Part shown: piece by piece, positions 18,646 through 28,589 of the stretch
How the letters are laid out: each line of letters begins with the position of its first letter
Numbering within the stretch: the stretch's first letter is position 1
NCBI RefSeq assembly: GCF_028372415.1
Contig: NC_092875.1
Span: 147,902,856-147,966,855 of the forward strand
Direction of reading: 5' to 3'
DNA length: 64,000 nucleotides
Source: Notamacropus eugenii
Lineage: Eukaryota > Chordata > Mammalia > Diprotodontia > Macropodidae
Made by a program: the position numbers and the translations under genes
The notes under the pieces: model-generated
What the model saw: the letters and a program-made list of their open reading frames with translations, nothing else
The model's database searches: none
What the model was told of the DNA's origin: nothing

Positions 18646-19325
18646 AGTCAAAGCACCCCCGCACGCAAGCCCACCTGTTCTAGGCTCCTGCTTCCTCTCT
18701 CCTCCCCAGGGCTTCCACACTCCTCCACTCAGCAGGGCGCTGCGGGGGTGAGAGGAGAACAAGTCCTAAAACACAGTGTGCAGTGAATCTGGGGGGAGGG
18801 CTGGGAGCCTACAGCTTCCCAACCTAGGGGAGAGCCGGGGCCGCGGAAGGGAAAGGAAAGAGGAGGTAGGGCCCAGTAGGAACACCTGGTATTCCCCAGG
18901 AACCTCCCAGGGAACCGAGGCTCATTGGACGTGGGAGGCAAAGGTAGCCTCCTCCTCCTCCTCTCCGCTCCTCCCCCCTGCTTTTTTCTCTGTCTCCTCC
19001 CCCTTCTCTTCATTCCCGTAGTATCTGGAGACAAAGTCCTGTCCTTTTCTACTTGACTTGCTGAGAGAGAAACCCTAAGGCTTTGAAGGGCCTTAGCGGT
19101 TTTGTTTTTTTTTTCAATTTCCCTTTCCTTCTTTTTCAATGGGAACATGCCTGGTTAGATTCTGAGGTTGTGGCAAGCCAGAGGGACCCCCAGGGTTGTG
19201 GTGGGAGGTGGGATACTTGGAGAATGGATTCCTTTTCCCTATGGCCCCCTTCCCTCTCCCCTTGCTCCAAGGAGCATTCCGTTGTGAGGGGGCATTTTCA
19301 TAGGGCTTTCTCATTGCAGATTAAA
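18646..19325. other. GC-rich and CT-rich flank of the island
   Basis: Repeat-poor, with purine-rich then pyrimidine-rich blocks (CTCCTCCTCCTCCTCTCC near 18950). May belong to the same regulatory or 5' UTR region. The 139-residue minus frame at 18729-19148 is Lys/Arg/Pro-rich low-complexity text without a recognised domain. Confidence 0.4.
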
Positions 19326-19334
19326 ATGTGGTGT

Positions 19335-19568
19335 GATGTTGTTCAGTCATGCCTGACTCTTCATGATCCCCATTTGGGGTTTTCTTGGCAAAGATGCTGG
19401 AGTGGTTTGCCATTTCCTTCTCCAGTTCATTTTACAAACGAGGAAACTGAGGCAAAGAAGGTTAAGTGTCTTGCCCAGAGTCTCAGTAAGTAAGACAGTA
19501 AGTGTCTGAGGCCAGGTTTTGGCTCAGGAAAATGGGCACTCTATCCACTGAACTATCTAGCTTCCTTC
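19335..19568 (-). mobile_element. Mar1-type CORE-SINE with RTE-type tail
   Basis: Complete reversed copy: TGTTCAGTCATGCCTGACTC tail, 'TTTCTTGGCAAAGATGCTGG', 'GAGGAAACTGAGGCAAAGAA', then 'CTCTATCCACTGAACTATCT' head. Confidence 0.85.
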
Positions 19569-19569
19569 A

Positions 19570-19692
19570 AAATGTGGTGTAATAAGTAGAGAAAGAGCCA
19601 GATTTGGAAGCAGAAGATGTGAGTTCAAATTCTGGCTCTGCCACTGGTCGCTTGTGTGACCTTAAGCAAAACACCTTATAATTTTAGGCATC
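19570..19692 (+). mobile_element. MIR-type SINE head fragment
   Basis: 'GAGTTCAAATTCTGGCTCTG' and 'GCTTGTGTGACCTTAAGCAA' give the B box and core start. Confidence 0.65.
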
Positions 19693-19697
19693 ACCAG

Positions 19698-19945
19698 AAA
19701 ATGAAGGTACCTATTTACATTGTGCCAGAACTGTACTAAGCACTTTTCAAACATCTGATCCTCATTTGCTCCTCACAGCAACCCTGATAGGTAGGTGCTG
19801 TTATTATCCCCATTTTACAGATGAGGAAACTGGGCAAACTTGCGCAGCATCACACACCTGGTAAGTGTTAGAGAACAGATTTGAACACAGGTCTTCCTGA
19901 CTCCATGCCTAGCACTCTTTCTGCTGTACCACCTAGCGGGTAGAT
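19698..19945 (-). mobile_element. MIR-type CORE-SINE
   Basis: 'CATTGTGCCAGAACTGTACT', 'CCCATTTTACAGATGAGGAA', 'CACAGGTCTTCCTGACTCCA' and the head near 19930 are in reversed order. Confidence 0.8.
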
Positions 19946-19947
19946 TG

Positions 19948-20290
19948 AATTAAAGCATTTATTAAGCATTTACTGCTTGTTAAACACTGGGCTAACTAAG
20001 CTGGGTATACAAATAAAAGCAAGAAGACAGTCCCAGCCGTCAAGGAGCTTATATACTAATAAAAGAAGACAGTACATAAAAGTTGAAATACAGGAGGGCA
20101 TTGGGAGGAGACTCCCAGCTGGAGGAGGTAGAAAATTAATCCAGAGAATGAAAAGCTGAGCCAGGTTAGAAGTGAATATGGTTGCTGTGGGTACTTCCTC
20201 AAATGGAGGCACTTGGGAGGATTTCACCACAGAGAATATGAGATACTCTTCATGCCAAAGAGATGGCATGAAGGACAAAGAATATAAAGA
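19948..20290 (-). mobile_element. L2-type 3' end, antisense
   Basis: 'AAAGCATTTATTAAGCATTT', 'CAAGGAGCTTATATACTAAT', then an AGTACATAAAAGTTGAAATA block. Diverges toward its end. Confidence 0.6.
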
Positions 20291-21490
20291 AGAGGGTGAC
20301 AGTCAGGAGAGCTAAGGCACACAGAGAGGGTCAGTGATTCTCCTGCAAGTTACTAACAAAGGTCAGTAGCAAAAAGTAGAAACCCTGGTCTTCTCTTTCC
20401 AAAGTCGTTATCCTCACTAGACCTCCTTCTCTGTGGATGAATAAATTCGCAAAAGGTGCCTAATTTTATCCTGAGCAACATACAAGAGAAGGCAAAGGCA
20501 ATAGGACATTAACATTGATTATAAGTCTGAAAAGACACAATGAATGAGGTGTATTTGGACAGGAAGCTCTGGTTCCTTCCTACTAAAAGAGTTCAATAGC
20601 ACATATAATAGGGTATGGCAATTCAAGGTGATATCCAACACTTCTCTCTCAGAACTGGCTTACTCACACAGGTTGGCAGGTCTGGGGAGTTTCCTTGGAG
20701 GCAGGGGGATGGCCATCAGTAGCTCCATGACTACTACTCATTTTTAGGGTCCTAGACGTAATGTTGGTTTGGAGGAAATCTATGTCTGAAGATAGGGTTC
20801 TAATTACTAAGTCCTCACCAGTGCCTTCCCATTTTATACAAACCAGTCACAATGATCCTATTAATTCTTAAATATGAAACATTTACAAAGCAAGAATAAG
20901 ACTAGCGTAACATTTACTAAACAGAAGTCAAAATAATCAAACATGATAGTCTACCCATAAATTGTGGTCATTTTCTCTTACCTTTACACCCATCGTTCAT
21001 GGGAATAAGAAGAAGAGTTAGTTACAAAGAGAAACAGTAATAAGGCTATGTTTGTATGTATGTAGAAGGAATATGTTACTACATGTCATGGGCTAGTCAT
21101 GACTTTGTACCATAGCCTGGACATCTGTGGTCTTTTTAGGGAACAGTCTGTCCCCAGTCTGACCTGCTGACCGAGACCTCTACTTTTCTGAGTCTGCTAT
21201 CTTGCTAGATAAAACCATTTCTCACTTGAAACTCATAAGATAAAACTCTTGTGTCACTGTGGTAGTGTTAAACTCTTAGCTAACAGCCTTAAGCCTAGAG
21301 CTTCCAGTTCTGATTCCTTAGCTAGAAGCTGAGGCAGCATGACATTCTTTCAATGAGAAGTTCCTATTAGTCTTAGGATCCGAAAAACTATTCAGGTTTT
21401 GCTCTTGAGAAGTTTTCTCTCTCGAGATACAGGGAGAAGTAAAGAACAATGCAAACAAGACTTTGAGGGGTTTCTCTTCTCAAGCTAGAG
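20291..21490. other. Mostly unique sequence
   Basis: No confident repeat. One weak SINE-like stretch near 20290-20430 ('AAGTTACTAACAAAGGTCAG'). No exon signature. Confidence 0.4.
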
Positions 21491-21680
21491 ATTAAAGGTT
21501 CTTAAGCTAGAGTCCATGGACTTGCTTGTAAAAAATATCTTGATAACCATATTTCAGTATAATTGGTTTTCTTTGTAATCCTATGTATCTTTTTACGTGC
21601 ATTTCTGAGCAAGGGGTTCACAGGCTTGATCAGACTATCTAAAGGACCATGATACAAGAAAGGTTAAAAATCCCAACTTT
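21491..21680. mobile_element. Short DNA-transposon candidate with GGTTCTTAA-type inverted ends
   Basis: Left end AAAGGTTCTTAAGCTAGAGT plus CCATGGAC; right end GGACCATGATACAAGAAAGG plus TTAAAAATCCC, so the arms pair as GGRTTYTTAACCT-like ends about 190 bp apart. hAT-type non-autonomous elements have such ends. Family assignment is tentative. Confidence 0.45.
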
Positions 21681-23090
21681 GGATGATGTTAAATAGTGAG
21701 GCTACCCTTTTCCCAGTCAGCAAGCATTTCAACCATACAGATGATTCTTTTTTGCTCTAATCAATTCTTTCAAAAAACAAAACTTTCTACCAGTCAGATC
21801 AGCTCCCCTCAGCAGCAACAATGCCTCTATCAGACATGCTCAGCTCCCATCAGCCTCTCAGATCCAGCAGCTTTCTAGATCCTTAGGCTTCTGTGTTTTT
21901 TTTCTGCTTCTGTCTTCTGACATTTCATCTCTGTAAGCAGGTTCTCTTGAAGGCTTCTCTGATCTCTCTCCTGTGATAAGCTTCTTTGGTTGCTGACTCC
22001 AGTTTGATCTGGCTTCAACTGTCTCAAATCAGGGTTACCTCATGTGTAATGACCTATCTTCAACTTAGGTTGAGAAATTCCAAAATATATTTCTATTGGA
22101 AGACACAGATAGTTATATAATAGTATCACAATCCTCAAACAATTCTTTATAGTTTCCTAGCAATAAACTCCAAAAATCTTGGGAAAAGTCACATTCAAAT
22201 TAGCTGCTGGGAAACAATGCACTGAAGTCAGTTCTATAATCAGTCAGTATTTTGTGCCTGTCTACTCTCTGGTCTACTCAGAAATCTCCTGTCAAGTACC
22301 TTTGTCTGAGAAGCTGCTTTTTCTCTTAGCCCAGTCTGTATTTCCCCTCAACCTGCTTTTCTTAGTGTTTCACATAAAATGTCCATTTTGTGTCCCTTTA
22401 AACAAATAAAATGTCTACGTAAGAAAGGAGCAGTATTATTATGCGTTACTAGCCTGACCAAGGTATATTTGGAGATGAAACTTGTGGTTTTTCCTGCTAA
22501 TGGGGTTCTATTTGGCCTTACAAACAAATTTTAGATCTATTCCCAAGGCCATTGATTCTTGGGAACTAAACTGTTTTTTTAGAAATAAATACTAGGCTTG
22601 ATTATCAGTCTAATGCCTCGGTAGTCGGCTGAGAGAGACCTTCTTTATCAGCTTCATAGAAGCATAATTGGAGATTGGCCAGAGGCTCCTTAGAATTTTT
22701 TCTCATCTGGCATCCCAGGGCTAAGGCCACTAAAAAGGGAGACTGTACTTTGTTTGTAGGCCTGATCCCACATTGTGAATCTAGAGATGATTGATTTATA
22801 TTCGGCTAGAAAAGCTGCCCATATTACCCTCCCTATCAACTAGTCATCCTATCTGGTTATTTATTCACAGCTGAGCTAGTAAGTCTCTTAAAAGAGAACT
22901 CATCTCTTAAGTTTTCTTGGGCATAACTAGCTCAGAGACTTTCCCTTCCCATCCCTCTTTCCCCTGTGAAAGGCAAGGAAGATTTCTGATTATCTTCATA
23001 GCAAAAGCAATATTACTCAGGAAAAAACTGCCAAACAACTTGCAAGTATAAATCTCTGTGTCTATCTCTTTTGTGTTAGGAAGCAATGGT
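21681..23090. other. Unique sequence, nothing recognised
   Basis: No repeat family or coding motif seen over 1.4 kb. The frames at 21696-21878 and 22179-22409 are short and featureless. Confidence 0.4.
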
Positions 23091-23094
23091 CATA

Positions 23095-23315
23095 CAGCAG
23101 AGGACTGCGGTTGGAGTTGGAGTAACTGGTTTCTGTACTGACTGGACACTAACCAGTCTATGTGGCCTTGGGCAAATCACTTAACTTGGGAACCTGTGCT
23201 TACTTCTCTATGAAAATGGGATAATGACTTTTAGCATACTCACAAGATTATTGTGAGAATCAGATAAGATAATCTCTGTAATGTCCTATATAAATGACAG
23301 TTATCATTGTTAAGC
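23095..23315 (+). mobile_element. MIR-type SINE
   Basis: 'CCTTGGGCAAATCACTTAAC', 'ATGAAAATGGGATAATGACT' and 'GATTATTGTGAGAATCAGAT' lie in MIR core and tail order. Confidence 0.7.
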
Positions 23316-24420
23316 ACAGCAGTTCCTGAGGGAGGTGGTTGAATTGCTTGCCTGAATCTCTTTTAATAATAGGACAGGTCAAATTCATGGTTATAAGGGA
23401 TGACTGTTTGGGAGGAAAAAAGAGGACAGGGGGAAATCTAACAAAATGTAAAAATAAAACATATCAATAAAAACCTAATTTAAAACAATAGAAAAGTTCT
23501 GGGAATTGCCCAGGAATTGACATGATTTGAGAGCCTGGGGACTGATGGGAAGGGTTGGCAGAGGGGTAGATTTCCTGATGTCAGTTCTGACTCTGAGACT
23601 TAAACTTATTATTATGTCTTCTAGCCACAGTTTTGCTACTTGAGTAGGTTTTGCTGGTTCTAGTAAATGTTAAGTCTGATAAACAAACAATCAATCCCTC
23701 TCCCTGCGCAACCACCCTTTTCCTAAGACGGATTCACTATGGTGTCCCAGTGACAGATCAGAGTCCAAGATGGGGCCTGGGAATTATCATAGAACCAGGG
23801 GTGGTTGGGGAAGATCATAGCATGGATCATGCTTTAGTCTCTGCATTAACTAAATTGTGTTGAATTCAAGCCACAATGCTGAGCCAGACTCTTATGTTTG
23901 AAAGAGTCAAGATCCTTGATGCTTTCACCTAGAACTTTTGTAACTGAGAACAGTGTGGGATCAGTCACATTCCCTCTCCTGTTCACATCACCCACTTTGC
24001 ACAATCTCAAGAAATCCTTAAGGGAATAATTCCCTCTCCAAAATAGAGTCCCCTTGTGGAAGTAACTTTGAGTGGATTGTTCCTCTGATAACTGAACAGA
24101 GGTAGTAATTCTCTTGAAGGATAATTCCCAATCCCCTCCCTCCAGACAGGTCTGATAGTACTTTCCCCAGACATTAAGTCAAGGTCAAGGGCCCCCAAGA
24201 GACCTCCTCTCTTTCTCTCAGAGCAGCCTTGGGGCCTGCAGTTCTCCTGGGACGCATTTCCTCCTTTTGTTTTCTCAGAGCCTCCTTGGGCTGGTGCTGG
24301 GTTACAAGAGGCCTACACCCTCCCCTCAGAGACATTTTCTCTAGTAAATTCTTAGCAGGAAAAGGGATTGGGAGTAGGATTGCTGAGGGGCAATGGTGCT
24401 CAAAGGAAGTCCCACATCCT
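23316..24420. other. Unique sequence
   Basis: No repeat or exon recognised. GC rises from about 23.7 kb toward the GC-rich segment that follows. Confidence 0.4.
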
Positions 24421-24528
24421 TCAAATACCACTCTCCTCCTTTAGTCTTCCCATCTCCCTACTCCTGCCCCAGGGCCTGTTCCCCTGACACCCCCACACCC
24501 GCAGACGGCTCAGAGCCCAGCTTTCTGA

Positions 24529-24538
24529 TGAGTCAGCA
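24529..24538 (+). promoter_or_regulatory. AP-1 / NF-E2-NRF2-type site TGAGTCAGCA
   Basis: The sequence ATGAGTCAGC fits the RTGASNNNGC antioxidant-response core and contains the AP-1 heptamer. Binding is inferred. Confidence 0.5.
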
Positions 24539-24580
24539 GAAACACTGGTGGCTCCTGCCATCTGTTCAGATGACGCACCG

Positions 24581-24587
24581 TGAGTCA
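24581..24587 (+). promoter_or_regulatory. AP-1 heptamer TGAGTCA
   Basis: Perfect heptamer, 52 bp after the first site; a diverged TGACGCA lies 10 bp upstream. Confidence 0.4.
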
Positions 24588-24832
24588 CGGTCTACAGAGG
24601 AGCCACACCAAGCCCAAACCCCCGCCTGGTTCCCAGAGTCTTTCAGAGAGGAGGGGGGTGGGGAGCTTGGCCACCACCTCTCCTCTCCCTTTTCCCTCCC
24701 CACCCTCCGCCCTCCCCCCTTCTCCTCCCTTCCTCCCCTCGTCTTCCCCCAACCCTCCCTCTCCCCTCCTCCTCCACTCCCTGATGGCCAGTCTCCAAAC
24801 TGACATCAGCCCCTGGCCGCCCATCTGCCCTC

Positions 24833-24839
24833 TGAGTCA
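24833..24839 (+). promoter_or_regulatory. AP-1 heptamer TGAGTCA
   Basis: Third perfect heptamer in the same 311-bp span. Confidence 0.4.
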
Positions 24840-25077
24840 ACAGTTTCCGAAGCTGTTCGGGCTGCCAGGGCCTGGGAGAAAGAGCTGCCCGAGGGCTGAG
24901 GTGGGGGAGGGCAGGGAGGGCGTGGGCGGTAGGAAGGGTAAAGCTGGGAGCCTTTACCAGAAGTCACACAGCTGGGGGAAAGGAAGGAAGGAGGGTGGGT
25001 GGACACCACCTGCAGAAACCTAACCTGGCTAGGGCTTGGCAGATGAGAGAGGGAGGGAGGGAGGAAGAGACAGCGAC

Positions 25078-25096
25078 AGGGAGAGAGGAGGAAGAG

Positions 25097-25172
<76 letters not shown>
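25078..25172 (+). repeat. (GA)n microsatellite, 95-bp pure purine strand
   Basis: Uninterrupted purine run, mostly GA dinucleotides with single disruptions. Such mirror-symmetric tracts can form triplex (H-)DNA and are length-polymorphic. All frames through it (RE or LS repeats) are artefacts. Confidence 0.95.
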
Positions 25173-25174
<2 letters not shown>

Positions 25175-25300
25175 CTTCCCCCCTCCCTGCAGCCTCCAAA
25201 CCATCATTGATCCAGGAGCCCAAAACCCAGAACTACACAATACATCAGTGTCACTGGTGGCTGGGTGGGTGGGAGGGGCAGGGCCCAGGATGACTAGAAG

Positions 25301-25912
25301 GAGGGGACCTCTGAGGTCTTTGGGCAAGACTGAAAATGGGAGATCTCTGAAGTCAGGATTCTGAGAGAGGAAAAGAACTGGAGAAGTGGGAGATCCACAG
25401 CACTCTAGGGGATTTGACTGCACGTTAGCTGCTCTTTTCCTCTAGAGAGAGCTGCATTGTTTCCTGGCAACTCTTGGAAACTCCACCTAGTGTGTCTTAG
25501 AAGCTGGAAATTTGCCCAACCTGCTTGGTGGTCCTTAGACCTGGTGTTATACCAGTGTCTAAGCCTTTCTCCAAAAGCTCAGACAGCTACACTACGTTCT
25601 GTGCTGGGATTGGAAAGGGGGCTTATCCCATTTTAAGCTAATAAATAATTTGTCTGTGGCTGACTGACTACAATGCAGTCTGCTAAAGAGTCACTTAAGT
25701 GAATTATTAATCCAGCCTGGCATTTGAGGGAAGTTTTCAAGGAATGGAGGACAAAGGGAACCCAGGAGAGGAAATAAAGAGATGCTGGCTAGTGTGTTTG
25801 GACCATCTATGATTCTCCCTTTCTCTTTCCCCCATATTCAAAGAGCTGCCTACTACAGAGTTTACAATGAAATCCCTTGAGGGAAAATCTTACATTCTGG
25901 AGTATATTCAAT
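25301..25912. other. Unique sequence
   Basis: No repeat, exon or RNA recognised. Confidence 0.4.
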
Positions 25913-26060
25913 TAAAGAGAAAGGAAGAAAGAAGAAAGGAAAGGAGAGAAGGAAGACAGGGAAAGAAAGGAAGAAAAGGACAGAGGGAACAAGGAAAGGA
26001 AGGGAGAAAGAAAAAAGGGAGAAAGGGAGGGATGGGAAATAATTTTGAAAGGAAGAAGGT
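25913..26060 (+). repeat. Purine-rich (AAGG/GAAA)n low-complexity tract
   Basis: Imperfect A/G tract with few pyrimidines. The Lys/Arg/Glu-rich frame at 25867-26091 translates it. Confidence 0.85.
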
Positions 26061-26404
26061 AAACTTGTTATATAAGTCACAATTTAGCTAGACTTCAGTT
26101 TCCTCACCTATAAAATGAGAAACTTGGACTTTTTCTTATCTAGGGCAGGAATACTTGACTTAGGGTATGTGTACCCTCATGGGACATGAATAGTTTATCA
26201 TGGGAGTATGAGAAATATTGATAAATAACTATATTATCCTATTAAAATATTCCAAAAGTAGAGGTTAGTGAAAATGTTACGTACTGAATATTTTCTATAT
26301 GAAATGTTCATCTATTTTAGATGTGTGCATGCATGGCAAACTCTAGGGTTTTTTTTTTTCTTTTGTAATGAATAGAGAATGTAGGAAGAATTACTGAAAG
26401 CTAA

Positions 26405-26662
26405 GGGTACAGGGGCAGCTAAGTGGAAAAGTAGATAGGGTGGATAGAGTGACAGCTTGGAGTCAAGAAGACATCTTCCTGAATTCAAATTTTACTAGTT
26501 GTAAGACCCTGGGCAAGTCACTTAACCCTGTTTACCTCTGTTTTCTCAACTGTAAAATGAGCTGGAGAAGGAAATGGCAAGCTATTCTGGTATCTTTGCC
26601 AAGAAAACCCTAAATGGGGTCACAAAGAGTTGGACATGACTGAAAACACAATATTACAGGAT
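26405..26662 (+). mobile_element. Mar1-type CORE-SINE with RTE-type tail
   Basis: Head GGGGCAGCTAAGTGGAAAAG, 'GGGCAAGTCACTTAACCCTG', 'TAAAATGAGCTGGAGAAGGA', then the tail GTCACAAAGAGTTGGACATG. The tail matches the RTE end at 35.76-35.79 kb almost base for base. Confidence 0.85.
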
Positions 26663-26719
26663 CTGTGGTAATAGGACTGAAGAAAACTGGGACCTGATCT
26701 AAGGTCACTTTCAGCTATA

Positions 26720-27112
26720 AAATTCTTTAATATCCCAGAAACCTCTTCACCACAGAAGTTCACACTAGCCCTGAACCTTATACACTACACATACTCTTCA
26801 TCCTGGCACCTTCTCTCTCCAATTACCTGATTATTTCTAGAACTTCCATTTTAAAGGAGGTTCCATGTCTTTGTTCTTCTCCAAGCTGCATCCCTAACTC
26901 CCCTGAACTTTCTTGACCCTTCCCTTCCTTTTCCTACCTCTCTGCTCTAGATACCTACATATTTTCCCCCTGTGTTTTAGCTTCTTTTTATGTATTAGCT
27001 TCCCACATTATAATGAAAACTCTTGAAGGGTGAACTTTTTTTCTTTTGCTTGAATTTGTGTCCCCTGGACTTAATAAATACTTATCGACTTGACTTGTTG
27101 ATTTGCTTACCA
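26720..27112 (+). mobile_element. L2-like 3' end
   Basis: 'TTCCCACATTATAATGAAAA', 'CTCTTGAAGGGTGAACTTTT' and 'GACTTAATAAATACTTATCG' follow the sense L2 terminus; upstream text is more diverged. Confidence 0.55.
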
Positions 27113-27179
27113 GAGCTGGGACTGGCCATTGAATGAAACTATGTGATCTTGAGAACACTGGCAGATACTCATCTGCTTA

Positions 27180-27310
27180 TTCCATTCAGTTCAAAAACTC
27201 TTTACTAGGTGCTTACTATGTGAAAGCCACCATGCTAGGAGCTGAAAATGCAAAGACAAAATGAAACTATTTCTGGCCTTAAGGAACTTTAATCCACCTG
27301 GAATGATAAG
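27180..27310 (-). mobile_element. L2 3' end, antisense
   Basis: 'TTTACTAGGTGCTTACTATG' then 'GGCCTTAAGGAACTTTAATC'. Confidence 0.65.
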
Positions 27311-27404
27311 TGGGCTCCTTGTTATTGTTGTTTTTAGACAGGGTCTCTATATCTCACTCAGGCATTGGCCACTCACAGACCAATCCTACTACTGATAGCC
27401 ATGG

Positions 27405-27565
27405 TCAGTCAGTCAGCTAATAAACGTTTATTGAGCACTTACTATGTGCTGGGCTCTGTGTTAAGCAGCTAGGGATGCCAATTCAAAAAAAGACAGTCCC
27501 TCATCTGGTGGGGAAAGACAATACACAAAAGGAAGCTGAAAAGGGATGGTACCTTGATGTGAGGG
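27405..27565 (-). mobile_element. L2-like 3' end, antisense
   Basis: 'AATAAACGTTTATTGAGCAC', 'TTACTATGTGCTGGGCTCTG', 'AAGACAGTCCCTCATCTGGT'. The frame at 27469-27831 (minus) overlaps it without a domain. Confidence 0.65.
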
Positions 27566-27984
27566 CATGGTGGGGAAATAGAAAAGGAGTGCAGCCATAT
27601 GGAAATGAAGAGATGGCTGGCCTGGGTTCTTTTATTAAAAGGAAATTTTGGGAGGAACTCATTGCTATGTCCTCCAGTTAGAGAAAGAAAATGTATCATA
27701 GAGGTCAGAATAGAGGCGATAGAAATATCAGTGATGGAAAAGTATGATGAAAAAGTCCAAAGGAGTACGGGGAAAGGGGGAAATGGGAGCTTTTGCTCTA
27801 TTCTGTTTCCAACTTGTTCTGATTCAACCATCTTAGGTAGCCTGGTGGCCTTCCATTTCTCATCTTGGTGCCAGACACCTCAACAGCTTAGCCCATTGTG
27901 TCTCAGAACACAAAAGGTCAATTGATACATCAGCCTCAGTCTCCCCAGTAGAAGGGATTACAGGCATGGCCCACTGTGTTATCT

Positions 27985-28170
27985 CATTTCATCCTTACAA
28001 CAATCCTATGAGATAGGTTAATTACAAGCATTATTATTCCCATTTTACAAAGGAGGAAACTGGTCAGGAGATAAAGTGGTTTTTCTCATGGTTATATAGT
28101 TAGTAAGTATGAGAAGTAGTGCTAGAATCCATGTCTTCTTGTCCTACTAAACCATGCTACCTCAAGGAAG
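27985..28170 (-). mobile_element. MIR-type SINE
   Basis: 'TTATCTCATTTCATCCTTAC', 'TTCCCATTTTACAAAGGAGG' and 'ATCCATGTCTTCTTGTCCTA' in reversed order. Confidence 0.75.
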
Positions 28171-28299
28171 ATGGAGACCAAGAAATGCCCATTGGATTGG
28201 TCAATTAAGATATTGTTTGAAAAACCATTTCATTAGACCGATGTAGTTGTAATCCAGATCACACGGAATTGTGAAATGAGTGAGGAGTGGGTGCCCAAG

Positions 28300-28580
28300 T
28301 TAATAATAACTCCTGCTTCTATGCAACTTGAAGATTTATACACTGACCCTCTACATATTACTATTTCAATTTTTCAGATGAGGCAACTAAGGCTCAGAAA
28401 GATGGAGCATCTCAGGAGTAGATGGTTCATCTTTGAGCAAAGGTAGGATGACCGCTCATCAAAATATTGTAGGAGGAATTGTTATCCTGCTACAGTTTGG
28501 ACTAGACGGCTACACAGCTGGGACTCAAACTTAGGCCTTCTCTCTCTATGGCCAGGCTTCTTTCTACTAAACCATACTGC
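28300..28580 (-). mobile_element. MIR-type SINE, interrupted
   Basis: 'ATTTTTCAGATGAGGCAACT' then, after about 90 bp of unrelated sequence, 'CTACACAGCTGGGACTCAAA' and 'TTTCTACTAAACCATACTGC'. The gap may be a small insertion. Confidence 0.55.
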
Positions 28581-28589
28581 CCCCAGAAT

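Larger units (their letters stand above)
24421..25300. promoter_or_regulatory. GC-rich regulatory candidate with clustered AP-1 sites
   Basis: Repeat-free apart from CT-rich (24640-24780) and (GA)n tracts. Three perfect TGAGTCA heptamers fall at 24529, 24581 and 24833, and the first extends to an antioxidant-response-type core. It is less CpG-dense than the island at 18 kb, so an enhancer or tissue-restricted promoter fits better than a housekeeping promoter. The long Pro/Ser/Leu-rich frames here (24393-25423, both strands) are low-complexity and unlikely to be proteins. Confidence 0.4.

Noticed and set aside
24806..25423. 205-residue open frame on the minus strand, the longest in the window
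   Set aside because: Its centre is an (SL)n translation of the (GA)n microsatellite and the rest is Pro/Ser-rich low-complexity text in GC-rich DNA; no domain or codon signal.
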